From JAJDTR01 sp965220415 (GTDB lineage: Bacteria; Poribacteria; WGA-4E; JAJDTR01): 64,000 nt of DNA. The DNA lies in assembly GCA_965220415.1 (NCBI GenBank), contig OZ244829.1:3658001-3722000 (forward strand), given 5' to 3'. This document shows positions 55,318 to 63,018 of the stretch, piece after piece. A program made the position numbers and the translations under genes. The notes under the pieces are model-generated. The model had not been told where the DNA came from, searched no databases, and saw only the letters and a program-made list of their open reading frames with translations. Numbering within the stretch: position 1 is the first letter of the stretch; each line of letters starts with the position of its first letter.

Positions 55318-55892
55318 AAGCCGTTCTTGTCCCCCGTGATAACCCGACCCTCGCCCCGTGAATCCACGCCAATGAGAACGCGCGGGTCGCCCCGGCCATT
55401 CCCTTTCTGAACCACAATTTGCCCACCGCGTTCATCTGAGCCTATCCCCACATTTCCCGCCTTACCCTTGACATCAACATTCCCCCCATCGTCATCAATG
55501 TCTATCCGCACACTCCCTACCATCCCACTGAAACCCGAAACCAAAATACTCCCACCGGCTTCATCGGCGCCTATCCACACATCCCCCGCCCCTGCTCCAC
55601 CGAAAACCATGACTCTCCCCGTTTTATCACCGATGACCATGATATTCCCCCCTTCTAGCCGAACACTCCCCGCTTCGCCGCCGACCGTGATACTGCCCCC
55701 ATCTTCATCAGTACCCAGATATACGTTAGTTTCCCCTGCGGCGTCCACCACGTTCAGCTTGGTACAGGTTATCTCCCCGAAAGTTGTGTCCCCGTTCTGT
55801 GCTCCGATTGGCATGACGGAACACACCGCCAGCGTTAGGACCGCACCAGCAATACCGCCTATAACCGCATACACACTTTCTTTCCTTCGCAT
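55314..55892 (-). CDS. Envelope-anchored Gly/Asp-rich beta-repeat protein
   Basis: 192 residues. An N-terminal hydrophobic segment (AVIGGIAGAVLTLAVCSVM) acts as signal or anchor. From residue 50 on, about eight short repeats of the type DEDGGSITVGG, DEAGGSILVSG, DDDGGNVDVKG and DERGGQIVVQKG, each one strand plus an acidic turn, suggest a small beta-helix or solenoid that might bind divalent metal at the Asp turns. AAAGGAG before ATG. Its stop overlaps the ATG of the nuclease-like gene by 4 bp: first gene of the operon. Confidence 0.8.
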   Translation of the reverse strand: MRRKESVYAVIGGIAGAVLTLAVCSVMPIGAQNGDTTFGEITCTKLNVVDAAGETNVYLGTDEDGGSITVGGEAGSVRLEGGNIMVIGDKTGRVMVFGGAGAGDVWIGADEAGGSILVSGFSGMVGSVRIDIDDDGGNVDVKGKAGNVGIGSDERGGQIVVQKGNGRGDPRVLIGVDSRGEGRVITGDKNGL

Positions 55893-56009
55893 GGTTGAAT
55901 CTCCTTTTAGTTGATGTGATTTGCGACGAACACAAGATCCAAATAGTAGTCACGTCACTCCACCCGCGACTGTTCCGCCGGCAGGACTCTTTCGGCTAGC
56001 TCAAGCAAG

Positions 56010-56045
56010 AAAAAAGGGGCGCGGCTCGAGGTACGCCCCTTTTTT
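56010..56045. terminator. Strong bidirectional intrinsic terminator
   Basis: AAAAAAGGGGCG and CGCCCCTTTTTT form a perfect 12-bp stem with A-run and T-run on either side. It separates the 56877-56231 minus-strand genes from the operon that starts at 55892, so the operon must have its own promoter between 55893 and 56009. Confidence 0.85.
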
Positions 56046-56230
56046 GCGTTCCAGTCTCTCCAGTTCTACCAATCAAATTCACTGGCACACACCGTTACCG
56101 ACTGCCGTCCTTTAATCCGCCCCTAGTTGCAAAGCTGCGCCACGAAATCCTAAAGTTTTGAGCCTTCCGAGTATCTCGGAAACCACTGGGGAGCCACAAA
56201 AAATCGCTTAGAGAGCGATTATGTGTGTTT

Positions 56231-56446
56231 TCAGTGTTTTAACAAAATCTCGTTCATTACGTCATTCACATTGCAGGCGGGATTCCCGGGATTGTTATGA
56301 GGCTTGGACAATTCTTCGTACAAACGTTGTTCTTGCAGCTCGGTAATCTCGTTGTACCGTTCCCAGTCCACATCGGGCTGTTACGGGTGTTCGCCAAACG
56401 CATTCACCATAGCGTCCAATTCAGTGCGCAGCGTGGAATCATTCAT
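56231..56446 (-). pseudogene. Small gene broken by one in-frame TAA
   Basis: ATG with AAAGGAG 7 nt upstream: MNDSTLRTELDAMVNAFGEH, P, TAA, then in frame QPDVDWERYNEITELQEQR, LYEELSKPHNNPGNPACNV, NDVMNEILLKH, TGA. Restored length 71 residues. The good ribosome site and protein-like continuation suggest a recently inactivated small helical protein. Confidence 0.5.
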
Positions 56447-56487
56447 CATACATCTCCTTTCCTTATCCCAAAAAGGTTGAGGAGTCG

Positions 56488-56877
56488 CTAAATCCGCCTG
56501 TAGATAATAACCGCATCATGACCGTCGTCAGGGTATAACTTGAGCAAGTCTCCCTGAATTTCCCAGACACCGGCTTGCGTGTACTCGCGGATTGCCACAA
56601 GCTCTTGTTCAAAGGTGATCACTTCGTAGGTATCATCTTCGACACGGTACGTGCCGGCGCGATTGATTTCCACTTTTATACCGTGAGTCTCAGATTTTAG
56701 ACTCCAGATGCCGTCAGCACGAAATGTGACGTGCGCACTTCCGCCCGCGCTGCCAATCTTCTCCCAATCGCCAAGCCATTCATCTTGAGGGGTTGAACCG
56801 CTTTGAGAGGGTGAATCGCTGCAGGCTATAACGAGACATAAAGCAGCAATTAAACACATCCACGGGGTTAATCTCAT
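56488..56877 (-). CDS. Small lipoprotein, lipocalin-like
   Basis: 129 residues. Lipobox VIAC after CLIAALCL. Mature part: EWLGDWEKIGSAGGSAHVTF, ADGIWSLKSE, AGTYRVEDDTYEVITF and a final YRRI, an eight-strand pattern as in the lipoprotein at 28053. ATG 56877 is chosen (AGGAGA upstream); the longer frame extends into the neighbouring remnant. Ligand unknown. Confidence 0.78.
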   Translation of the reverse strand: MRLTPWMCLIAALCLVIACSDSPSQSGSTPQDEWLGDWEKIGSAGGSAHVTFRADGIWSLKSETHGIKVEINRAGTYRVEDDTYEVITFEQELVAIREYTQAGVWEIQGDLLKLYPDDGHDAVIIYRRI

Positions 56878-56923
56878 CGTATCAGGTTCTCCTTTCTGTG
56901 CGTTTTTGTATGTTAAAGCCTCT

Positions 56924-56971
56924 CTATTCAAACACCTCAAACTCCCCGTCACGAACCATCAGCACCTGTGG
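56924..56971 (-). pseudogene. Second, out-of-frame tail of a LivK-like protein
   Basis: Sixteen codons PQVLMVRDGEFEVFE and stop, matching DPHVLIVRDGEFEVLK in the binding-protein gene that ends just upstream (56949) in another frame. It shows that a duplicate 3' end was fused here by recombination. Confidence 0.6.
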
Positions 56972-58169
56972 GTTTAACAGTATCATCGACCGCATAGCTT
57001 TTCAAAACCTCAAACTCTCCATCACGAACAATCAACACATGCGGATCGTACACCGCGTCGCCGACTTCATCGAACGAGAAGCTGCCGAGCAGCGTCTCGA
57101 CATCCTTAGTCTGTGCCAGCACTCCTCGGATGGCGTGCGATTCCGTTGAGTCCGCCGTCGTTATGGCATGAAACAGAAGATAAACCGATGTGTAAGCCAA
57201 TGCGCTGAATATATCCGGCTCGTTGTTATATGCCGACCTGTAGTTCTGCACAAACCACATACTTTCAGGGCTCGCGTCGGGATTCCAAGCTGTGAACGTA
57301 ATTGCGCCGTTGGCAGCCGCACCCGCCTCACGCACTTCACTTCCGCCGAGCAGCGGCACGATAATCGGCACGTTACTCGAAATGCCGACCTCGCGTGCCT
57401 GAACAAGCATCTTGGGCGTGTCTATCGGTTGAGCGGAGATGAGGATGGCATCGGGGTTTTCCTCTTTTATCCGGTTCCACTGGTCAGTGTAATCGGTCGC
57501 AGCGAGCGCCGCCGTCTCCGACGCCACCACCTCGATACCGAGTTCCGTGAGTATGTCGGAAACACTCGCATCGGCGCTTTGTGAGTAAACGTCCTCTTCA
57601 GTTGTCAATTTGGCGACGCGCCGATAACCGAGTATCTCATGCGTTAGCCGCACGCCGTGCGGGATAATTTTGTCCACCGTGAGGTTGGTACGGAAAACGA
57701 AGTCCCCCAGTGCGCCAAGCCCCTGCGCCGCGGACGACGGGGCAATTGCCACTATTTCGTTCTGTTCCGCGACCGGGAAAGCCACTTGTACTTGCGTCGA
57801 AGCGAGGGGGCCCAGGATAGCGACCACCTTATCTTCATGAATGAGCTTGTTGTACGCCGCAATCGCGCCGTCGCCCGTGCTTTTGTCATCTTCGGTGATG
57901 AACCGAATGGCGAACGGCGCTATCTCGTTAATCTCGCCGCGCGCCAAATCGTAGCCGTTTAGAAACGTCGTGAGCGTGGGATCGTCCGGTCCGTCCACGT
58001 ATACGCCGGACTTCGGAACAACCACGCCGATGACAATCTCGTCCGGTAAGGGTTCATCGTCGATAGAAGCAAAGTCGGCAAGAAAAGATGTCAACTGATC
58101 GCAGCCGGAATTCGACGCAACCAGAAACGCGAAGATGAGTAACAGTGTGATTCGTTTGATTTGATTCAT
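56949..58169 (-). CDS. LivK-like periplasmic ligand-binding lipoprotein
   Basis: 406 residues, type I periplasmic-binding fold (Peripla_BP_6) as in branched-chain amino-acid or amide receptors. Lipobox NSGC. Core motifs: EIVIGVVVPKSGVY, GPLASTQVQVAFPVAEQ, IAPSSAAQGLG and FSALAYTSVYLLFHAI. No permease or ATPase genes are adjacent, so it may be an orphan receptor. AGGAGG before ATG. The natural end is probably ...VRDGEFEVLKSY; the last ~15 residues run into duplicated DNA. A paralogue's tail is at the window end. Confidence 0.9.
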   Translation of the reverse strand: MNQIKRITLLLIFAFLVASNSGCDQLTSFLADFASIDDEPLPDEIVIGVVVPKSGVYVDGPDDPTLTTFLNGYDLARGEINEIAPFAIRFITEDDKSTGDGAIAAYNKLIHEDKVVAILGPLASTQVQVAFPVAEQNEIVAIAPSSAAQGLGALGDFVFRTNLTVDKIIPHGVRLTHEILGYRRVAKLTTEEDVYSQSADASVSDILTELGIEVVASETAALAATDYTDQWNRIKEENPDAILISAQPIDTPKMLVQAREVGISSNVPIIVPLLGGSEVREAGAAANGAITFTAWNPDASPESMWFVQNYRSAYNNEPDIFSALAYTSVYLLFHAITTADSTESHAIRGVLAQTKDVETLLGSFSFDEVGDAVYDPHVLIVRDGEFEVLKSYAVDDTVKPTGADGS

Positions 58170-58211
58170 ATTCGTTTTAACCTCCTATTTCTACTTTACT
58201 GCGGAACTCCG

Positions 58212-60368
58212 CTATGTGCTCTCGGCAATGGCGTTCGCCACCACCACCAGATCTAAAATATTCACCACGCCGTCGCCGTTCACGTCGCCAACCCCATCCG
58301 CGCCTTCAACGCCAATGCGAGACGCCACCAGCACCATGTCTAGGATATTCACGACGCCATCGCCATTCACATCCGTCGGATCAATCGGCGCTTCATAATC
58401 GGGATTTAACCATGACGTGTCCCAGAGTTCTATAGTGCCCGCTTCCGTCGCCGATGCAAGCAGCCTTCCGTCGGACGACCAATCAATTCCGTTCACACGC
58501 GCCGTGTGTCCAAAAGCGGTGATTTGCTCTCCGTTCGCCACGTCCCACAATTTCACCGCACCCCCGGGCGATCCCGACGCCAAGGTCATGCCATCCGGCG
58601 AAAACGTTACCGCCGCCACCCCTTCTCGATGAGCGAATAGCGTGTGGAGCAGTTGTTCTTTCCCAACATTCCACACCAAAATTATGCCAAATACCAACCC
58701 GGCGGCAAGCGTCTCTCCATCGGGTGATAACGCCATCACATCAACCGGCGGGTCGCCCCAATCTCCGTCATCGTCCTTTAACGTGCCTATGACGGCTTCC
58801 GACGCCACGTCCCATAAAAGCACCGTCCCGTCCCACGAACCGGAAGCCAGCGTCTTGCCGTCAGGGAAGAACTTCACCGCGGTAACGGCATCCGTATGCG
58901 ACTCCAACGATCCGATAGGGGAACCTGTGGCGGCGTCCCATAGCTTGATCCGCCCCTCAGACATCCCGGCAGCCAGCATCTCGCCTCCGGGTGAGAACTC
59001 GAGCGAAAGCGGCATGTCCGCTTCTTCACCGAACATGAGTGCGATCTCGCCCGTCGCAAGCTCCCACATCTTTATCCTGTTTTCCCTCGCGCTCGTAGCC
59101 AGCCAACGTCCGTCGGGCGAGAATATCGCCGCAGTTACATAGTCGCTATGCCCTTCAAGCCTCCCAATGATGCTTCGATCGCGGACATCCCATAGTTCCA
59201 CGGGCCCCTCCCATGTGCCGGCAGCCAGTGTTTTGCCCTCCGGAGAAAATGCGACCGTGGTCAATGCTTCAAACGCCCCGTCGAGCGTGGCGACACCGTG
59301 CGGCGACATCTGCGACAACACGAGATCCGTCCAACTGCTGTTTCCGTCGGTATCAACGGCTTCAACTACCAGCGGGTGCGTCGGCTCTATCGATAGATTG
59401 CTCTGCTTATGCGGTCCGTCCGAGTGGATTATTCCGTCGTACACGAGGCTCACCATCGCGCTTGTATCTCCCCCGTCAGCGACACCGTAACACATGCTCA
59501 CTTCCAAATTCATTACACCGGAGACAGCGTACAACAACGCCTGGTGCAATCCGTCGCTGTCGCTAATCTTGAGTTCGATCGGGATGCTGGCTGCCCCAGC
59601 CGTATACTGGACAGGAGAGACGAGTTCCACCGACGGCGGTTCACTTTCCACTCCGGACACCTCCGGATTAAAATAGGGATGCACCGCCAAATACCGCGCA
59701 CTGCACGGCGATAGCCGCTCCTCGCCGGGGCCATACGACATCAAATAAGCGCTGTCTCGAAAGTCGTGCTCCAATCCGCAGGCGTGCCCGAATTCGTGCG
59801 CCAGTGTAATCCACGTCTCTCCAGACGGCATCATTGCAATCCCGCCGACTTTGCTCCACCGGCTTCCGATGCCTAAAGCCCCTTCGATCAGGTTCGTACT
59901 GTTGTCAACCACGATAATGTAAATGTTCGACCACAAATCGTAGACGGCTTCCAGTTCTTGAGTCACCAGATCAAAGGTCAAGCCCTCATAGTGGATTTCG
60001 GGGTGTTCCGCATCGAAGCGGTGTATCAACGGATTGCCGTCCGCGTCGGACTCGAACTCGAAGGTGCGCTCCCCGTACCCGTGCTCGTTCATCTGCACAC
60101 GGAACACTCGCTGAATGTGTTGAATCAAGCCTTTCATGCGCTTCACCTTGTCCGCCGGATAGGGACGATCGCTGGGCAGAAAAAAGATGGTGCGTACCAT
60201 TCGGGGCGCACCTGCGTCCACATCCAGCGACCGCGCATAGCGGCGTGCACTGGAAGGCGGTTTTTTCACGATGCAATAGTGCGCGTTTTCTCTCGACGGC
60301 TGCGACGCCATAACCGCCGGCGTCAATCCGAAGGTGAGAACTATAAATATCGAAGCGAGTCTTTTCAC
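58212..60368 (-). CDS. Secreted metzincin-WD40-dockerin protein
   Basis: 718 residues. GTG start at 60368 is preferred: AAGGAGAGA lies upstream and it gives the signal peptide KRLASIFIVLTFGLTPAVMA; the frame's longer leader has none. Zinc site HEFGHACGLEHD near residue 191 with Met-turn LMSYGPG, Ig-like part, seven to eight WD40 repeats (residues 395-650) and a C-terminal dockerin-like pair (DVNGDGVVNILDMV, DVNGDGVVNILDLV). Unlike its paralogue at 20167 it lacks LRR, Big-1 and the sorting domain and ends right after the dockerin. Confidence 0.9.
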   Translation of the reverse strand: MKRLASIFIVLTFGLTPAVMASQPSRENAHYCIVKKPPSSARRYARSLDVDAGAPRMVRTIFFLPSDRPYPADKVKRMKGLIQHIQRVFRVQMNEHGYGERTFEFESDADGNPLIHRFDAEHPEIHYEGLTFDLVTQELEAVYDLWSNIYIIVVDNSTNLIEGALGIGSRWSKVGGIAMMPSGETWITLAHEFGHACGLEHDFRDSAYLMSYGPGEERLSPCSARYLAVHPYFNPEVSGVESEPPSVELVSPVQYTAGAASIPIELKISDSDGLHQALLYAVSGVMNLEVSMCYGVADGGDTSAMVSLVYDGIIHSDGPHKQSNLSIEPTHPLVVEAVDTDGNSSWTDLVLSQMSPHGVATLDGAFEALTTVAFSPEGKTLAAGTWEGPVELWDVRDRSIIGRLEGHSDYVTAAIFSPDGRWLATSARENRIKMWELATGEIALMFGEEADMPLSLEFSPGGEMLAAGMSEGRIKLWDAATGSPIGSLESHTDAVTAVKFFPDGKTLASGSWDGTVLLWDVASEAVIGTLKDDDGDWGDPPVDVMALSPDGETLAAGLVFGIILVWNVGKEQLLHTLFAHREGVAAVTFSPDGMTLASGSPGGAVKLWDVANGEQITAFGHTARVNGIDWSSDGRLLASATEAGTIELWDTSWLNPDYEAPIDPTDVNGDGVVNILDMVLVASRIGVEGADGVGDVNGDGVVNILDLVVVANAIAEST

Positions 60369-60393
60369 ACTCGTCTCTCCTTTCAAATCGAGG

Positions 60394-60858
60394 TTAGCGA
60401 AACACCGAAAGAAGAACATCATCGGTCTCCGCGTCGTGTTTATCGGCAAGTTGTTCAACAGACATTTCGGGGTTGTCCACAATGTACCCATCACCGCCGA
60501 GTTTATTACGGAGCTCCGTCACGTCCATACCGACGACGGGCGCGAGAAGAACAATAGACGTTTCCTCCATTCGGTCAACGATGAGTGATTCAGGGTCGCC
60601 TTCGCTCAGGATGGCTGACCTTGTAACGAGGCTTATACCAATCAGCCAAGCAATCACTATGACGCCTACACCGATAGGTTGAGAGAAGTATCTCTTGAAC
60701 GGGCGCCAATTCGTGATTATGTGGAGAACAATGGCAACCGAAAATCCAATGCCAACGAGCTCATGCGCGAACTTAACCGGGTCTTCGGCAACAAAGAACA
60801 TAATCAGTCCGGTAGTCGCCGCAAAGATTTCCGCGCCTATCGTAGAGGGGTAGACCAT
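60394..60858 (-). CDS. DUF4405 membrane protein
   Basis: 154 residues. Two to three membrane helices; the second carries HELVGIGFSVAIVLHIITNW with two His spaced as in the DUF4405 heme-binding family. The C-terminal 50 residues (VTELRNKLGGDGYIVDNPEM) are a soluble helix-hairpin region also found with this family. Ends 26 bp before the metzincin start. Probably a small membrane cytochrome or sensor (inference). Confidence 0.8.
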   Translation of the reverse strand: MVYPSTIGAEIFAATTGLIMFFVAEDPVKFAHELVGIGFSVAIVLHIITNWRPFKRYFSQPIGVGVIVIAWLIGISLVTRSAILSEGDPESLIVDRMEETSIVLLAPVVGMDVTELRNKLGGDGYIVDNPEMSVEQLADKHDAETDDVLLSVFR

Positions 60859-60944
60859 TGTCGAATATTTAATTTCTTCATGTTTTTGCGGTGTCGTAAG
60901 GGAACGGAAATATCCGCTCCCTTCGGGTTGATTGAGTCATGAGG

Positions 60945-61283
60945 TTAATTGTCGTTGCTTTCGTCGGAAGTGTCCTCGGTATCGGGATTGGTGATGTCCT
61001 CGGTGGTATCACTGCCGGGGTCTGCCGCGCTGGAGGGTTCTGTCGTGGCACCATGGTCAGTGACGGGACAATCGGGGGAGTTAACAATGTCGGTGAGACA
61101 TTCGCCCCAGATGTCTTCCGGAAGTTCATCGGTATGGATGTCTTCGAGCCAGCCGATATCATCGTCTAAGTCTTCGGCACCAAAGATGTTGACCTCCTTG
61201 ATAAATATCGAGGTAGACTCCGAACAGCCGGTGATAAATGCCGCAAGTAATACGGCGACCAGTAGGGTGAAATGCTTTAACAT
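60945..61283 (-). CDS. Acidic lipoprotein sharing its N-terminus with SodC
   Basis: 112 residues. Signal and lipobox KHFTLLVAVLLAAFITGC are nearly the same as in the SOD gene at 61485, as is SIFIKEVNIFGAED after it. The rest is Asp/Glu/Thr/Pro-rich and low complexity, probably disordered. The first ~45 codons and the 20 bp upstream, with AAGGAGC, duplicate the 5' end of the SOD gene. Function unknown; may be a SOD-gene derivative that lost its enzyme domain. Confidence 0.7.
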   Translation of the reverse strand: MLKHFTLLVAVLLAAFITGCSESTSIFIKEVNIFGAEDLDDDIGWLEDIHTDELPEDIWGECLTDIVNSPDCPVTDHGATTEPSSAADPGSDTTEDITNPDTEDTSDESNDN

Positions 61284-61304
61284 AATTTGCTCCTTTCATT
61301 GGTT
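61231..61304. repeat. Duplicated 5' gene cassette, copy A
   Basis: About 74 bp covering ribosome site, start codon and signal-peptide codons; nearly identical to 62066-62138. Confidence 0.85.
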
Positions 61305-61359
61305 TGGATTTGACTTCTACTAACTTATACTATTTCTATATATTAGCAGTGCATTAATA

Positions 61360-61415
61360 GCGTCAATCAAGTCTGTCCAAAGCGGGGCAAGATGCCCCGC
61401 CTACGGGGTTTGGTG
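61360..61415. repeat. Dispersed hairpin element, copy B
   Basis: GCGTCAATCAAGTCTGTCC, then GCGGGGCAAGATGCCCCGC (61382-61400) and CCTACGG. Same layout as 12438-12490. Lies between the acidic lipoprotein and SOD genes. Confidence 0.75.
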
Positions 61416-61484
61416 TAAAGAGAAACAGTTGTCATGATAGTATATGGAAAGCACTATATGCACTGTTATTCAAGCGAAATGGTA

Positions 61485-62117
61485 TTACTTCTCTTGCTCA
61501 GTTGACATTATTATCGTTCCACAACCGATTCTCGCACCTGCATTGCCCGACGGTTGCGAGGTAAAATCGTCCGCGTCCGCATGGATTATAATGCTACGTC
61601 CGATGATGTCGAAGTCGGAGCCGGTTCCCATTTCCCATAAATCTGTCGTCAACTCAATACTGCCGGTACCATCGTCGCCGACATTGATGTTTCCGATGTC
61701 GCCAAGATGGAACTCGCCTTCGCCCCACTTCCCGTGTGCAACACCCGTCGGATTCCAATGCCCGCCGGCAGACGACCCATCAGGGGCGCTGCAATCGCCA
61801 AATTCATGGATATGAATGCCGTGAAGCCCCGGAGAGGCGTTGTAGATTTCGACGTAGAGCGTAATCTGATTGTCCTCCTGTATAAACGTTGCCATCCCGG
61901 TCGCGCCACTTTCGTTCGCCGGTTCTATTGTCGCGCTTGCCAGTTGCGGAACGGTGTCCCGGTCATCAATCGAGAGGTCGTCTATCCATGAGAGATCTGC
62001 ATCGTCATCAGTACCAAGGATGTTGACCTCATCGATGAATATTTCGGTATACTCCGAGCAACCGGTGATGAGTGCCGTAAGTAATACGGCGACCAGTAGG
62101 GTGAAATGCTTTAACAT
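61485..62117 (-). CDS. sodC: Cu/Zn superoxide dismutase, lipoprotein type
   Basis: 210 residues. Lipobox ITGC. Metal and fold motifs: LHGIHIHEFGDCSAPDGSSA, GGHWNPTGVAHG, EFHLGDIGNI, RSIIIHADADDFTSQPSG and ARIGCGTII, with the disulfide pair in GDC and IGCG. Converts superoxide to peroxide and oxygen outside the cytoplasm. AAGGAGC is upstream of ATG. The mature protein has a 40-residue acidic N-terminal extension shared with the neighbouring lipoprotein. Confidence 0.96.
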   Translation of the reverse strand: MLKHFTLLVAVLLTALITGCSEYTEIFIDEVNILGTDDDADLSWIDDLSIDDRDTVPQLASATIEPANESGATGMATFIQEDNQITLYVEIYNASPGLHGIHIHEFGDCSAPDGSSAGGHWNPTGVAHGKWGEGEFHLGDIGNINVGDDGTGSIELTTDLWEMGTGSDFDIIGRSIIIHADADDFTSQPSGNAGARIGCGTIIMSTEQEK

Positions 62118-62138
62118 AATTTGCTCCTTTCATTGGTT
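62066..62138. repeat. Duplicated 5' gene cassette, copy B
   Basis: Partner of 61231-61304; spans the SOD start region. Confidence 0.85.
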
Positions 62139-62175
62139 CGGGTTTATACTCCACGCTGCTGAGAATTGCTCATTT

Positions 62176-62204
62176 TGTAGGAGCGATCTCAAGGTCGCGA
62201 CCCA
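62176..62204. repeat. Dispersed hairpin TGTAGGAGCGATCTC, copy B
   Basis: TGTAGGAGCGATCTCAAGG then TCGCGACC. Same element as at 32813-32841. Confidence 0.7.
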
Positions 62205-62358
62205 TTTAAATCTTGGTAGCCCCAGAGAGGGGCGACAGGTAGAAACTACGGACGTTTCCCCATTCAATATTCGTTCGCTTGGTGCTGCCTCTAAAATCGG
62301 CGAAGCAAGCCTTAAATCTTGAAAAGCGCAATTTCTGACAGCGCACGGTATAGGTTAT

Positions 62359-62640
62359 TCATTCTTTACTGATGTATTTCTCCATGTCTTTAGCTATGTG
62401 TAGAGTTATCCCACCGTCTATCAGCAAATCTTCTAGGGATTTCGCCAACTCTAGTAGTGTATTAAAATGTTTACTGTGTTCTGACTTTATTCCATGAGAG
62501 TTATTGGCTACTAGAGATATGTAGCCTTTAGTCCATGCGTGCTTCGGAATGATGCTGTCTTTATTGTTTGCAATGCCGTCGGTAAAGAAATAGACTGTTG
62601 CCTTAATCGTTTTTTCATTCTGAGGCGCTTTTACTTCCAT
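62359..62640 (-). CDS. Hypothetical small protein
   Basis: 93 residues: KTIKATVYFFTDGIANNKDS in a strand-like N-terminus, HAWTKGYISLVANNSHGIK in the middle, and helix FNTLLELAKSLEDLLIDGGI followed by TLHI. AAAGGAGATAATC before the ATG. It lies 14 bp after the gene at 62655 and both are probably cotranscribed. AT-rich composition suggests acquisition. No family recognised. Confidence 0.7.
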   Translation of the reverse strand: MEVKAPQNEKTIKATVYFFTDGIANNKDSIIPKHAWTKGYISLVANNSHGIKSEHSKHFNTLLELAKSLEDLLIDGGITLHIAKDMEKYISKE

Positions 62641-62654
62641 GATTATCTCCTTTC

Positions 62655-62894
62655 TTAAAGAGTTTTCATGTGTGTCTCTCGGATTAACAATCCTTCGTGC
62701 TCTAGCCCATTAGTAATGTTTAGCAAGATCCTTTTAACGAGCTCCGCATCTTCCGAACTAAACAGATCGACCGACTTCTCACCTCGACGACTCGCCATCA
62801 CATGGTATTCCCCGTTGCGTGGCAGCGGATCAAAATAAATAAAGTCAACTGAATTCAAATTCAACAATTTTCCGTCCTCATACTGCCAAAACAT
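62655..62894 (-). CDS. Hypothetical small protein
   Basis: 79 residues: MFWQYEDGKLLNLNSVDFI, then YHVMASRRGEKSVDLF and helix AELVKRILLNITNGLEHEG. The pattern of short strands then helix (ligand-like DGKLLNL...VDF) resembles small phage or toxin-antitoxin-adjacent proteins, but nothing specific is recognised. GAGGAGGG before ATG. First gene of a two-gene unit with 62359. Confidence 0.7.
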   Translation of the reverse strand: MFWQYEDGKLLNLNSVDFIYFDPLPRNGEYHVMASRRGEKSVDLFSSEDAELVKRILLNITNGLEHEGLLIRETHMKTL

Positions 62895-63018
62895 AATTAG
62901 CCCTCCTCACCCGTTTTGTTTCATCAAAAGCGCCGGAATCCAAGCATCCCCATAAACAGACCCCGGCGCTTGTTACGTGTAGGATAAATCCTTAAGAAAT
63001 CCTGCTCATACTATCAAT

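Larger units (their letters stand above)
55893..56487. other. Promoter side of the envelope operon; terminator and broken small gene
   Basis: From right to left: a small nonsense-interrupted gene (56231-56446), a region of about 180 bp with nothing recognised, the strong terminator at 56010-56045, and about 110 bp that must hold the promoter of the operon starting at 55892. Confidence 0.6.

Noticed and set aside
46202..56446. TGA recoding (altered genetic code or selenocysteine) to explain interrupted small genes
   Set aside because: Many intact genes end normally in TGA, other interrupted frames contain TAA or TAG, and no SelC/SECIS-like context is evident.
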